Shown here piece after piece: positions 7,390-15,240 of a stretch of 64,000 bases of DNA. The notes under the pieces are model-generated. The model had not been told where the DNA came from, searched no databases, and saw nothing but the letters and a program-made list of their open reading frames with translations. This stretch comes from Vicinamibacterales bacterium (GTDB taxonomy: Bacteria; Acidobacteriota; Vicinamibacteria; Vicinamibacterales; UBA2999): NCBI GenBank assembly GCA_041659285.1, contig JBAZYO010000004.1:1-64000 (forward strand), in the 5' to 3' direction. The position numbers and the translations under genes were made by a program. Positions within the stretch are counted from its first letter, which is position 1. Each line of letters begins with the position of its first letter.

Positions 7390-8220
7390 TCATCTGCGGC
7401 CCTGGGTCATCTGCGTTCGAATGAACCGGCCCGATCCAATTCGCCGAATCTCTCCGGTCAGCTCCCATTCGAGCAGCCTGGCCAGCGCGTCACCGGCCGG
7501 AACTTTCAGCTCCGCGGCAATGTCATCTACCGTGAATTCAACGGTTTCCGGGGTTTCACGCGCCGCGCCCCGCCCGCTGCCGATCCCGAGTTCCTGCAGG
7601 ATATCGACCGCAGACTCCACGAGCTTTGCCCCATCCCTCAACAAGGCGTGGGCGCCGCGATTGCGCCCGCCGGCCGTCAATCCAGGCATGGCCATTACGT
7701 CCCGGCCCTGGTCGGCGGCGTGTCGCGCCGTGATCAAGGACCCGCTTTTCTCCGCCGCCTCGACCACGAGCACCGCGCGCGAGAGCCCGCTGATGATGCG
7801 ATTGCGACGCGGGAAGTGGAAGACCTCGGGCGGTGCGCCCGGTGGGAACTCGGTCATCAACAGGCCGTGGCTCGCGATCCGCTCGAACAGCTCTTCGTTC
7901 TCGGAGGGATACACGCGGTCGATGCCCGTGCCCAGCACGGCTATGGTGGTGCCGCCGGCGTCGAGGGCGCCGGTGTGGGCGGCCGAGTCGACGCCGCGCG
8001 CGAGTCCACTCGCAATCACGATGCCGGCGCGAGCCAGATCCCCGGCGATGGATTCAGCCGCGGCCACGCCCTCGCGCGACGCGGCGCGCGCGCCGACGAT
8101 GGCTACCACAGTCTTGTCACAAATAGACACGTCACCGCGCACCCAGAGAATGTCGGGCGGATCGGGAATTTCGGCGAGCAACGGCGGGTAACGAGACGAG
8201 CCGCGCCTGATGGAATCCAT
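7390..8220 (-). CDS. dprA: DNA-processing protein DprA
   Basis: 276 residues from the ATG at 8220, which has GAGGAA nine bases upstream; a longer frame to 8523 would run through the divergent promoter and TPR gene. The Rossmann-like core shows VAIVGARAAS, SGLARGVDSAAH, TIAVLGTGIDRVYP and FPRRNRIISGLS, the SMF/DprA signature that binds single-stranded DNA and loads RecA during transformation. A C-terminal winged helix (about 220-270) follows, but the N-terminal SAM-like domain of longer homologues is absent or much reduced. Lies just upstream of topA; with comF nearby it suggests, but does not prove, natural competence. Confidence 0.93.
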   Translation of the reverse strand: MDSIRRGSSRYPPLLAEIPDPPDILWVRGDVSICDKTVVAIVGARAASREGVAAAESIAGDLARAGIVIASGLARGVDSAAHTGALDAGGTTIAVLGTGIDRVYPSENEELFERIASHGLLMTEFPPGAPPEVFHFPRRNRIISGLSRAVLVVEAAEKSGSLITARHAADQGRDVMAMPGLTAGGRNRGAHALLRDGAKLVESAVDILQELGIGSGRGAARETPETVEFTVDDIAAELKVPAGDALARLLEWELTGEIRRIGSGRFIRTQMTQGRR

Positions 8221-8240
8221 GCGGAATTCCTCGGCTGACA

Positions 8241-8280
8241 GCCCCTGACCTGATGACGACGATACCGTCGTCGGGCACCA
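8241..8280. repeat. Short repeat, copy 1 (GACGACGATACCGTCGTC core)
   Basis: A roughly 40-base sequence in the leader of dprA with a near-palindromic core. It closely resembles 59938-59980, which also lies just upstream of a minus-strand gene start. Both can be read as DDGIVVxRSG in one minus frame, but neither reading is in a gene. Confidence 0.45.
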
Positions 8281-8302
8281 ACGGCAATGCCTGATTGTTC
8301 GC

Positions 8303-8331
8303 TTGCCCCCCTTGGGGTTGGTCGCTATAGT
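8303..8331 (+). promoter_or_regulatory. Probable sigma-70 promoter for the TPR/lipoprotein operon
   Basis: TTGCCC (8303-8308) and TATAGT (8326-8331) are separated by 17 bases, and the TPR gene begins 14 bases after the -10 box. It lies between divergent dprA and the TPR gene. Confidence 0.5.
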
Positions 8332-8345
8332 GCGGAGTAGGAACC

Positions 8346-8708
8346 ATGTCTGTCCGCCCTCTGGTTTTAGCGTTGTTCGTGGTCGTGGCGTCGGCTCCAC
8401 ACGCGTGGGCCGAGCAGCGAGGTCCGGCCAAGGAACAGGTTGAATTCGGCATCCAGGTGGCGCAGCGCGGTCTGTGGAAAGAGGCGATCTACCGCTGGGA
8501 ACGCGCCGCCCAGCTCGATCCAACCTACGCCGCAGCGTTCAACAACCTCGCCGTGGCCTACGAGCACGAGGGTCAGTTGGCGAAGGCGCGAGAGGCGTAC
8601 GAGAAGGCCCTCGCGATCGAACCCAACAATGCGCTCGTCCGGCAGAACTACGACCTGTTCAAGGAAATCAATGACCGCGCGGCTCAGAAAGACGGCCGAC
8701 AGCTTTAG
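8346..8708 (+). CDS. Small secreted TPR protein
   Basis: 120 residues with a Sec signal peptide ending near AHAWAEQ (about residue 22), then two TPR units (about 32-65 and 66-99; NNLAVAYEHEGQLAKAREAYEKAL is TPR-like) and a polar tail. It probably acts as a periplasmic protein-protein adaptor. Its last 38 bases overlap the lipoprotein gene in another frame, so the two are coupled. A promoter-like sequence lies just upstream. Confidence 0.8.
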   Translation: MSVRPLVLALFVVVASAPHAWAEQRGPAKEQVEFGIQVAQRGLWKEAIYRWERAAQLDPTYAAAFNNLAVAYEHEGQLAKAREAYEKALAIEPNNALVRQNYDLFKEINDRAAQKDGRQL

Positions 8709-9513
8709 GCGCACGGCCGGAGGCCGGGCAAAGGCAACGCTGTGCCTGGCGCTCGTGGCTGCTCTCGGGGCGTGCACCAGCTATACCGAGATCCCGATTG
8801 AGACGCCGATCCAGCCCAAGCTGGACGTGTCGGCGTTCCAGCGCGTCTTCATCGCCGGCTTTATTGCCGGCGCCAACGAAGACGTAGACGCCAACATGGA
8901 GACGGTGCGCCTGCTGCGGAGCCAGTTGCGTAACAAGGGCATCATGCGGGTGATCGACGCCGACACCCTGCCCCTCCTCGAAGTGGCGCGGCAGAGCGGC
9001 GACCCCTCGGCCACGCCGCCGGTTCCGGATCAGCAGGCCGTCGCGCCGGCGCAGGAGCCGGACCCGAACAAGCCGCCGGTGTTCAACGAGGAGAAAGACC
9101 TCGAGCCCTACCAGCACATTTTCGCGAACGTCGCCTACTGGAAGCGCATCGGCGAGGAATTCCAGCAGCCGCTGATCGTGACCGGCGCGATCCTGTTCGC
9201 GCCGCAGCAGCGCTCGGGCTTCGTCCAGCGCGAGCAGGAAGTCTACGACTCGTTCGGCCGCCGCCAGGTGGTGCCGGTCCGCACTTACATGGAGCGCAAG
9301 GGCTTCGTGCTGCGCCCGACGTTCATCTTCATCGACGGCCGCACCGGCGAAACGCTGCACACCGAGACGTTCCGGGAAGAGATTCTCTATAACGCCAGCC
9401 AGCAAACCCCGGCCCTTTCGTCGTATTTCGAGCTCATGGATCGGCTCCTGCCGGCCTTCCTTAACACATTGAGCGCACAGAAGATAAAGGGAACCAGGAC
9501 CCTCCTGAAGTAG
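8671..9513 (+). CDS. Predicted lipoprotein, unknown function
   Basis: 280 residues from ATG 8671, inside the end of the TPR gene. The N terminus has Arg/Lys residues, a hydrophobic stretch and a lipobox (LVAALGAC), giving a lipidated cysteine at about residue 33. The rest alternates hydrophobic strand segments (VFIAGFIAG, PLIVTGAILF, LRPTFIFIDGRTGETLHTE) with a Pro/Gln-rich insert at about 110-135. The pattern of a conserved strand, an oligomer-like core and GRTGE turn is reminiscent of CsgG/TolB-N type outer-membrane lipoproteins, but I do not recognise a specific family. Coupled to the TPR gene; a palindromic repeat follows its stop. Confidence 0.75.
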   Translation: MTARLRKTADSFRRTAGGRAKATLCLALVAALGACTSYTEIPIETPIQPKLDVSAFQRVFIAGFIAGANEDVDANMETVRLLRSQLRNKGIMRVIDADTLPLLEVARQSGDPSATPPVPDQQAVAPAQEPDPNKPPVFNEEKDLEPYQHIFANVAYWKRIGEEFQQPLIVTGAILFAPQQRSGFVQREQEVYDSFGRRQVVPVRTYMERKGFVLRPTFIFIDGRTGETLHTETFREEILYNASQQTPALSSYFELMDRLLPAFLNTLSAQKIKGTRTLLK

Positions 9514-9521
9514 GCCAGAAA

Positions 9522-9598
9522 TGGTCCGGCTAAAGCCGGACACTACATCAATGTGGCGTCCGGCTTTAGCCGGACCAGCCCTCCGCCTTTAGGCGGAC
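9522..9598. repeat. REP-like palindromic unit between the lipoprotein and rplU
   Basis: Two arms, TGGTCCGGCTAAAGCCGGAC (9522-9541) and its exact reverse complement (9557-9576), form a 20-bp inverted repeat around a 15-base loop; each arm is itself palindromic. A third palindrome, CCGCCTTTAGGCGG, follows at 9583-9598. There is no T tract, so it is more likely a repeat family member than a simple terminator, though it could attenuate transcription or protect mRNA ends. Confidence 0.75.
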
Positions 9599-9673
9599 CG
9601 ACCCCCTGTGGTATCCTTTGTAGTTCCTGTGGCGCGGAAATTCAGTTCCGCTGTCCAAATCGGAGAGTTGACC

Positions 9674-9991
9674 GTGTTTGCAATCATTCAGGCCTCAGGC
9701 CGCCAGTTCCGCGTCGAGACCGGCGCCATTATCGCCATCGATGGACACAACGCCGGTGAAGCCGGCGGCGAAGTGTCGTTCGACCAGGTCCTCCTCGTCA
9801 GCAACGACGCGGGCGACGTCACCGCCGGCACGCCCTTCGTGGCCGGCGCCAAGGTATTGGGCGTCATCGGCGAGCTCGACAAGACCAAGAAGATCCGCGT
9901 GTTCAAGAAGAAGCGGCGCAAGCAGTATCGTCGGACCAAGGGCCACCGGAGCCTGCTGACGCGCGTCCGCATCACCGACATTCAGGTGTAA
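9674..9991 (+). CDS. rplU: 50S ribosomal protein L21
   Basis: 105 residues from the GTG at 9674, chosen because the family begins MFAIIQASGRQFRVE and GGAGAG lies upstream; the ATG at 9608 gives an unrelated 22-residue extension. The Lys/Arg-rich segment KKTKKIRVFKKKRRKQYRRTKGHRS binds 23S rRNA. Followed after five bases by rpmA, the universal rplU-rpmA-obgE order. Confidence 0.97.
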   Translation: MFAIIQASGRQFRVETGAIIAIDGHNAGEAGGEVSFDQVLLVSNDAGDVTAGTPFVAGAKVLGVIGELDKTKKIRVFKKKRRKQYRRTKGHRSLLTRVRITDIQV

Positions 9992-9996
9992 GCGCA

Positions 9997-10254
9997 ATGG
10001 CTACAAAAAAAGGTCAGGGATCGTCTCGTAACGGCCGCGACAGCAACTCGCAGCGGCTCGGCGTCAAGCGCTTCGAAGGCAACCTCGTCAGCGGCGGGTC
10101 CATCCTCGTCCGCCAGCGCGGGCGCAAGTACCAGCCCGGGCTGAACGTCGGCCTCGGCAAGGACGACACGCTCTTCGCGAAGGTCACCGGCAAGGTGAAG
10201 TTCGAGGATCACGGCCAGCGCGGGCGGTTCATCTCGGTTCATCCGGTCGAGTAA
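9997..10254 (+). CDS. rpmA: 50S ribosomal protein L27
   Basis: 85 residues, MATKKGQGSSRNGRDSNSQR at the start, and the usual GNLVSGGSILVRQRG core. L27 lies near the peptidyl transferase centre and its flexible N terminus reaches the P-site tRNA. There is no cleavable N-terminal extension of the Firmicutes kind. Confidence 0.97.
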   Translation: MATKKGQGSSRNGRDSNSQRLGVKRFEGNLVSGGSILVRQRGRKYQPGLNVGLGKDDTLFAKVTGKVKFEDHGQRGRFISVHPVE

Positions 10255-10261
10255 CTAGTAA

Positions 10262-11392
10262 GTGTTCGTCGACGAAGTCGACATCCACATCAAGGCAGGC
10301 GACGGAGGCGCAGGTTCCCTGAGCTTCCGTCGCGAGAAGTTCGTCCCCCGGGGCGGACCTGATGGCGGCAACGGCGGCGAAGGCGGCTCGGTCTTCATCG
10401 TCGCCGACCCGCACCGCAACACGCTCGTCCACTTCCGTTTCAATCCCGACTACAAGGCCCAACGCGGCGGCAATGGCGCCGGCGCGCTCCGTACCGGCCG
10501 CGGCGGACGCGACCTCGAAATCCCGGTGCCGGTCGGCACGCTGGTCTACAAGAAGGATCCGGACACCGGCGAGCTGACGCAGGCCGCGGACCTGACGGTG
10601 CTGGGCCAGCGCGTGCTGCTCGCCAAGGGCGGACGCGGCGGGCTCGGCAACGCCCACTTCGCCACCTCCACCAATCGCGCCCCGCGCAAGGTGCAGCCGG
10701 GCGAGCCGGGTGAGGTGTTCGATCTTCAACTCAAGCTGAAGCTGCTGGCCGACGTCGGCCTGGTGGGCTACCCCAACGCCGGCAAGTCCACGTTGATCTC
10801 GGTGATCTCCGCGGCCAAACCGAAGATCGCGGACTACCCCTTCACGACGCTGACGCCGAACCTGGGCGTGGTGGCGCTCAGCGACGACCGCAGCTTCGTG
10901 GTCGCCGACGTGCCCGGCCTGATCGAGGGCGCGCACTCGGGTCACGGGCTGGGCCACCAGTTCCTGCGGCACATCGAGCGCACCAAGGTGATCATCCACC
11001 TCGTCGATGTCTCCGGCGCGTCGGGCCGCGACCCGGTTGAAGACTTCGACACGATCCGTCGCGAGCTGGAGTTGTACAACCCGGAACTCCTCAAGAAGCC
11101 GCACCTCGTCGCCGCCAACAAGATCGACGCGGTGGACGACCCCAAGCGCATCACCGCGCTCGAGAAGCGCGCGAAGAAGCTGAAGCTGAAGTTCTTCCAG
11201 ATCTCCGCCGTGACCGGCGAGGGCGTGAAGCCGCTCATCGAGGCGGCGTGGCCGATCATCGCCAAGGCCCGCGAGCTCGAAGCGAAGGAAATCGCGGTCG
11301 CGGCGGAAGAGGATGACGAGCGAGAGGTTCCGGCGGATTACAACCCGGCCCTGATGCCGCCGCTCCGCAGCGGCACGCCCAAGAAGCGATGA
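10262..11392 (+). CDS. obgE: GTPase Obg/CgtA
   Basis: 376 residues from a GTG start seven bases after rpmA. The glycine-rich Obg domain (about 1-157, FVDEVDIHIKAGDGGAGSLS) is followed by a G domain with GYPNAGKST (G1, about 170), FTTLTP (G2), DVPGLIEG (G3), NKID (G4) and SAVTGEG (G5). An acidic tail follows (EEDDEREVPADYN). Obg acts in late 50S ribosome assembly and stress signalling. Its stop overlaps the nadD start (ATGA). Confidence 0.96.
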   Translation: MFVDEVDIHIKAGDGGAGSLSFRREKFVPRGGPDGGNGGEGGSVFIVADPHRNTLVHFRFNPDYKAQRGGNGAGALRTGRGGRDLEIPVPVGTLVYKKDPDTGELTQAADLTVLGQRVLLAKGGRGGLGNAHFATSTNRAPRKVQPGEPGEVFDLQLKLKLLADVGLVGYPNAGKSTLISVISAAKPKIADYPFTTLTPNLGVVALSDDRSFVVADVPGLIEGAHSGHGLGHQFLRHIERTKVIIHLVDVSGASGRDPVEDFDTIRRELELYNPELLKKPHLVAANKIDAVDDPKRITALEKRAKKLKLKFFQISAVTGEGVKPLIEAAWPIIAKARELEAKEIAVAAEEDDEREVPADYNPALMPPLRSGTPKKR

Positions 11393-12048
11393 CGCTCGGC
11401 GTCCTCGGCGGCACCTTCGATCCCATCCACAACGGTCACCTCGCGGCGGGCCTGCGGGCCCAGGCGGCCCTGCGGCTCGACCGCGTGCTGGTCGTGCCGT
11501 CACGCATCCCGCCGCATCGGTCGATGACGGTCGGCACGCCACCCGCCGATCGGCTGGCCATGGCGAGGCTGGTGGCCGCTGACCATCCAGGCTGGACCGC
11601 GTCTGATGTCGAGTTGAAGCGTGACGGCCCGTCGTACACCTTCGACACGCTGACGGAGCTCCGCGCCGCGTCGACATCTCAGTTTTTCTTCATTATCGGG
11701 GCCGATGCGTTCGCGGAAATTGCCACGTGGTCGCGCTACCCGGCCGTGCTGGACCTGGCCCACTTCGCCGTCGTCGCGCGGCCCGGAATCACGCTACACT
11801 CACTGCAAGCGCGTGTCCCCGACCTTGCCGACCGCATGACGACACCGGACCTGTTCAAGCCCTACGCCCCGGGCCTCGAGCCAGACCAGAAAACCCGCGT
11901 CATTTTGATAGAAACCGCGACACCGGACGTGTCGTCCACCGAGATTCGCCGGCGCGTGCGCGCCGGTGAGAGCATTCACGGTCTCGTGCCCGAGGCCATC
12001 GCGTCGTACATTGCGACCCATCGTCTGTATGTAGAGGCGGGCCTTTAG
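11389..12048 (+). CDS. nadD: Nicotinate-nucleotide adenylyltransferase
   Basis: 219 residues. GGTFDPIHNGHLAAGLRAQ near the start contains the (H/T)xGH nucleotidyltransferase motif, and DVSSTEIRRRVR (about 185) is the ISSTxxR signature. NadD joins ATP and nicotinate mononucleotide in NAD synthesis. Start overlaps the obgE stop; rsfS follows 30 bases downstream, as in many bacteria. The last codons and stop are encoded by the left arm of a 20-base palindrome (12036-12055). Confidence 0.95.
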   Translation: MTLGVLGGTFDPIHNGHLAAGLRAQAALRLDRVLVVPSRIPPHRSMTVGTPPADRLAMARLVAADHPGWTASDVELKRDGPSYTFDTLTELRAASTSQFFFIIGADAFAEIATWSRYPAVLDLAHFAVVARPGITLHSLQARVPDLADRMTTPDLFKPYAPGLEPDQKTRVILIETATPDVSSTEIRRRVRAGESIHGLVPEAIASYIATHRLYVEAGL

Positions 12049-12055
12049 GCCCGCC
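12036..12055. repeat. GGCGGGCC-TTTA-GGCCCGCC palindrome at the end of nadD
   Basis: Perfect 8-bp stem with a TTTA loop. It contains the nadD stop codon (TAG) and ends 23 bases before rsfS. No T run follows, so it is listed as a palindromic repeat rather than a terminator; its CTTTAG centre resembles the REP-like unit at 9522-9598. Confidence 0.6.
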
Positions 12056-12078
12056 TGCATTGCTGGAAAGCACCTTGC

Positions 12079-12534
12079 ATGGCCAAAACGACAAGCCCAC
12101 GGAAACCCCGAACGACCCGCCTTCGCCCCGACTCCGCCAAGGCTTCGTCGGGCTCCGGCGAGGCAGGCACGAAGGCGGCCTCGCCGCGTTTGCCCAAAGC
12201 CATCCAGGCGGTGGTTGAGGCGGCGCAAGCCCGGAAGGCCACCGGCGTGGTGGTGCTCGACCTGAAGAAGGCGGGCGCCTTCACGGATTACTTCGTGATC
12301 TGTTCGGGCGCCAATCCGCGGCAGGTGCAGGCCATTGCCGACTCGGTGGAAGAAGCGCTCAAGGCGCAGAAGCAGCGTCCCTCGCTGGTGGAAGGCTACG
12401 CCCGCGCGGAGTGGGTGCTGCTCGACTACTTCGACTTCGTGGTCCACGTGTTCTCGAAACACGCGCGGGATTTTTACGCCCTCGACCGCCTCTGGGGCAG
12501 CGCCGTCCGCCACGAAATCCCCGACGAAGACTAA
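12079..12534 (+). CDS. rsfS: Ribosomal silencing factor RsfS (Iojap family)
   Basis: 151 residues; the conserved domain occupies about 40-150 (VVVLDLKKAGAFTDYFVICSGANPRQVQAIADSVEE, then WVLLDYFDFVVHVFSKHARDFYALDRLWG). RsfS binds L14 and blocks subunit joining in poor growth conditions. The first ~38 residues are not part of the fold and include DSAKASSGSGEAGTKA, encoded by a repeat sequence shared with other genes here (12118-12180). ATG 12079 is the first in frame; a later start is possible but would not remove an essential part. Confidence 0.93.
   Translation: MAKTTSPRKPRTTRLRPDSAKASSGSGEAGTKAASPRLPKAIQAVVEAAQARKATGVVVLDLKKAGAFTDYFVICSGANPRQVQAIADSVEEALKAQKQRPSLVEGYARAEWVLLDYFDFVVHVFSKHARDFYALDRLWGSAVRHEIPDED
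12118..12180. repeat. Palindromic-repeat DNA read in frame in rsfS
   Basis: Contains CCGCCAAGGCTTCGTCGG and CTCCGGCGAGGCAGG. The GCCAAGGCT core recurs at about 13076 in comF and at 54902 in the NlpC/P60 gene, always in frame. Confidence 0.55.
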
Positions 12535-12549
12535 TACCGGGGGGCGGGC

Positions 12550-13281
12550 ATGACCCTGCGCGCCCTCGCCAATTCCCTTCTCTCTTCTCTATTCGAACCG
12601 CCCTGCGCGGCCTGCGCGCAGGTGCTGGCGCAGCCGCTCGACGGCGCGGTCTGCGAGCGCTGCTGGGCGTCCATTTGCCTGGGCACCGGCTTGCACGAGC
12701 GCTACCGGGACCACGCGGTCGATTGGGCGTGCGCGGTCGATCACTATGACGGGCGCCTGCGCGACATCATCCACGCGTTGAAGTACGAGCGCCGGCGCTC
12801 GATTGCGAGACCACTGGGTGGATTGATGCGGGAACGCGGAGCGGCGTTGCTGCAAGGGGCGGAGCTGGTGGTGCCGGTTCCGCTGCATCCCCGCCGCCAG
12901 CGCGCGCGCGGCTTCAACCAGGCCGACGACCTGGCCCGCCAGCTCGGCCTGCCGGTCGTCCCGCTGCTGCGGCGCGTGCGGTTCACCACTTCACAGATTG
13001 AGTTACCGGCGGATGCGCGTCACCAGAACGTGCGTAACGCGTTCGCCCTGACGGAGGGTCCGGCTAACCGCCTTCGCCAAGGCTTCCACCTTCGCCGCGG
13101 CTACGGTGGACAGGTCGGCGCTCAAGAAGCCGGACGCTACATGGGCACGGTGGTCGTGCTGGTGGACGACGTCTCGACGACGGGGGCGACGCTGGAGGCG
13201 TGCGCCCGGGTGTTGAAAACCGCGGGTGTAAAGGAAGTGCGGGCGCTTACAGCAGCCCGAGTCGTGACCGGACGGCGGTGA
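12550..13281 (+). CDS. comF: ComF-family phosphoribosyltransferase-like protein
   Basis: 243 residues. An N-terminal zinc-ribbon-like segment (CAAC, then CERCW) precedes a type I phosphoribosyltransferase domain ending with the PRPP loop VVLVDDVSTTGATLEAC (about 200). ComF proteins support DNA uptake or nucleotide salvage; the exact role is uncertain. An extra stretch of about 25 residues (EGPANRLRQGFHLRRGYGGQ region) before the PRPP loop is encoded by repeat DNA at 13070-13118 and is absent from typical homologues. The 3' end overlaps the convergent tmk gene by 35 bases. Confidence 0.9.
   Translation: MTLRALANSLLSSLFEPPCAACAQVLAQPLDGAVCERCWASICLGTGLHERYRDHAVDWACAVDHYDGRLRDIIHALKYERRRSIARPLGGLMRERGAALLQGAELVVPVPLHPRRQRARGFNQADDLARQLGLPVVPLLRRVRFTTSQIELPADARHQNVRNAFALTEGPANRLRQGFHLRRGYGGQVGAQEAGRYMGTVVVLVDDVSTTGATLEACARVLKTAGVKEVRALTAARVVTGRR
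13070..13118. repeat. Palindromic-repeat DNA read in frame in comF
   Basis: CTTCGCCAAGGCTTCCACC followed by TTCGCCGCGGCTACGGTGG gives the peptide LRQGFHLRRGYGGQ. Strong similarity to 54891-54932, which gives LRQGYGGQ. Confidence 0.6.
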
Positions 13282-13876
13282 GCACGTCGGCCGACACCGC
13301 GTCTTTGTCGCGGGCGCCGTCGAGGTGCACCCAACCCGGGTCACTGCCGGCCTGGTGGATGTAGCTCTCGCGCACCCGGCCCAGCAGCGGCAGGTCACGC
13401 TCGAACTTGTCGCGCGCCACCTGCTTGCGGTTGAGCGACGCCGCCGGCGGGATGTCGAGCAACAGCGTCAACGCCGGCTGGGGCAGGCGCTGCTGGATGC
13501 TGGCCACCCAGGCGGCATCGACGCCCTGTGCCTCGCCGTAGGCGATGCTCGAGGCGAGGTAGCGATCGCACACCACCATGCGCCCTTCGTCGAGCCACTG
13601 CGTGATGCGGGGCCGGAACTCGAAGCGGTTGGCGATGTAGAGCAGCTGCAGCGTGTCGGGTTCGTAGTGGCGCACGCCCTGGAGCGCGTGGCCGATCTCG
13701 GTGCCGATGGCCGTGGTGTATTCCGGGAAGGTCAGGAACTCGGCGAGATGTCCGGCGGCACGAAAGGCCGCCAGCAACCGCTCGGCCTGGGTTTGCTTGC
13801 CGCTTTGATCCAGCCCTTCGAAGGCGATCAAGTGCCCCTTCGGCTTGGGGCTTGGGGCGTGGCGCTTGAGTGTCAT
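13247..13876 (-). CDS. tmk: Thymidylate kinase
   Basis: 209 residues from ATG 13876, whose ATG overlaps the lysA stop; a longer frame to 13933 lies within lysA. P-loop IAFEGLDQSGKQTQAERL, the DRY motif in CDRYLASSIAYGEAQG and the lid region follow the dTMP kinase pattern (phosphorylates dTMP to dTDP). The P-loop has Gln after the Lys instead of the usual Ser/Thr, which should be noted though some homologues share it. Translationally coupled to lysA. Its 3' end overlaps comF on the other strand. Confidence 0.9.
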   Translation of the reverse strand: MTLKRHAPSPKPKGHLIAFEGLDQSGKQTQAERLLAAFRAAGHLAEFLTFPEYTTAIGTEIGHALQGVRHYEPDTLQLLYIANRFEFRPRITQWLDEGRMVVCDRYLASSIAYGEAQGVDAAWVASIQQRLPQPALTLLLDIPPAASLNRKQVARDKFERDLPLLGRVRESYIHQAGSDPGWVHLDGARDKDAVSADVLTAVRSRLGLL

Positions 13877-15147
13877 TCGGTCTCGAGGGCGAGCAGCTCG
13901 TCGAGCGTCTGGCGCCGGCGGATCACCCGCCACTCACCGTGCTCCACCATCACTTCTGGCGACAGCGGCCGGCGCAGGTAGGTGTGGGCCATCACCGCGC
14001 CGTAGGCGCCGACGTCGCGCACGGCCAGCAGGTCGTCCACTTCCACGGGCGCCAGCATGCGGTCGCGCGCGTAGGCGTCGGTGCTCTCGCAGATCGGACC
14101 GACCACGTCCACGGGCCCGGGTTCGCCGCCGCGGGGCGTGACCGGCTCGATGCGGTGAAACGCGCCATAGAGGGCCGGGCGCATCAGCTCGGTCATGCCG
14201 GCGTCGACGACGACGAAGCGCTTGGCGCCGGGGAATTGCTTCACGTCCACCACCCGCGTGAGCAGCACGCCGGCCGGGCCCACCAGCACGCGGCCGGGTT
14301 CGATCGCGATCTTGAGGCCGCTGCCCCTGGTCGCCGTCACCAGGGCGCGCACGTAGTCGGCCGGAGCGACGACCGGGCCGCCGTCATACGAAATCCCGAG
14401 CCCGCCGCCCATGTCGAGATGCTGCAGGTCAATGCCTTCGGCGCGCAGCGAATGCGCGAGCGCCACCACGGCCTCGGCGGCACGGCTCAACGGATCGAGC
14501 GTGGTGATCTGGGATCCGATGTGCACGTGGGCGCCGACCGGGATCAAGCCCTTGCGGCTGGCCATCTCGCGGAACAGCGCCGGGGCTTCGTCGATCGGCA
14601 CGCCGAACTTGTTCGACTTCAGGCCGGTGGAAATGTGCGGGTGGCTCTTCGCGTCGATGTCGGGGTTCACGCGCAGGGCGACCCGCGCCACCGTGCCCTG
14701 TGCCACCGCGCGCTGATCGATACGATCGAGTTCGCCGGGTGATTCGACGTTGATGGCCAGCAGGCCGAGCGACACCGCGCGGTCGATCTCCGCCGCGCTC
14801 TTGCCGACGCCCGTGAAGATGATCTGGTCGGGGCGAAACCCGCACCGCATTGCCACGTCCACCTCCCCGAGCGAATTCGCATCGGCTTGCGCGCCAAGCG
14901 CGTGGAGCAGGCGGACGATGGCCAGCGCCGAGTTCGCCTTCAGCGCATAGTGAATGGCGTGCGGATAGCCGTCGAAGGCGGTGTCCAGCGTCGCGTAGGC
15001 GGCGCGAATCATGTCCGCGTCGTAGACGTAGCAGGGCGTCCCGGCAGCAGCGGCGATGTCCTGGAGCCGTCTGGTCGATGCCTCCGCCGTCGCGCTACGC
15101 GCTTTGGCGGATAGGTCGGTAGAAGTGGAAATCGCGGGGGAGGCCAC
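13873..15147 (-). CDS. lysA: Diaminopimelate decarboxylase
   Basis: 424 residues, a fold III PLP enzyme making lysine from meso-diaminopimelate. PLP-binding Lys is in HYALKANS (about residue 69); HIGSQI, the glycine loop DMGGGLG and GPICESTDAYARDR (the latter contains the catalytic Cys) are present. The N-terminal ~30 residues (STDLSAKARSATAEAST) come from a palindromic repeat (15082-15111) and are outside the conserved domain. Forms a two-gene unit with tmk. dapA-like gene at 58658 is the other lysine-pathway candidate in the window. Confidence 0.95.
   Translation of the reverse strand: MASPAISTSTDLSAKARSATAEASTRRLQDIAAAAGTPCYVYDADMIRAAYATLDTAFDGYPHAIHYALKANSALAIVRLLHALGAQADANSLGEVDVAMRCGFRPDQIIFTGVGKSAAEIDRAVSLGLLAINVESPGELDRIDQRAVAQGTVARVALRVNPDIDAKSHPHISTGLKSNKFGVPIDEAPALFREMASRKGLIPVGAHVHIGSQITTLDPLSRAAEAVVALAHSLRAEGIDLQHLDMGGGLGISYDGGPVVAPADYVRALVTATRGSGLKIAIEPGRVLVGPAGVLLTRVVDVKQFPGAKRFVVVDAGMTELMRPALYGAFHRIEPVTPRGGEPGPVDVVGPICESTDAYARDRMLAPVEVDDLLAVRDVGAYGAVMAHTYLRRPLSPEVMVEHGEWRVIRRRQTLDELLALETE
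15082..15111. repeat. Palindromic repeat in the 5' part of lysA
   Basis: TCCGCCGTCGCGCTACGCGCTTTGGCGGA: outer TCCGCC/GGCGGA arms and an inner GCGCTACGCGC palindrome. It encodes SAKARSATAEA of LysA in frame and looks like a variant of the intergenic repeat at 47455-47490. Confidence 0.5.
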
Positions 15148-15240
15148 TTCCCTGATTCTATCGCGTCAGCGGGGCAATCCGGCCGTGACGGAATGGTATG
15201 ATTCCGGGTCGGGGACGGCTCGTCCTCGGCCTTCTGACAC

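Noticed and set aside
8221..8523. N-terminal extension of DprA to 8523
   Set aside because: It would overlap the divergent promoter and the TPR gene and has no similarity to the DprA SAM domain; ATG 8220 has a ribosome site.
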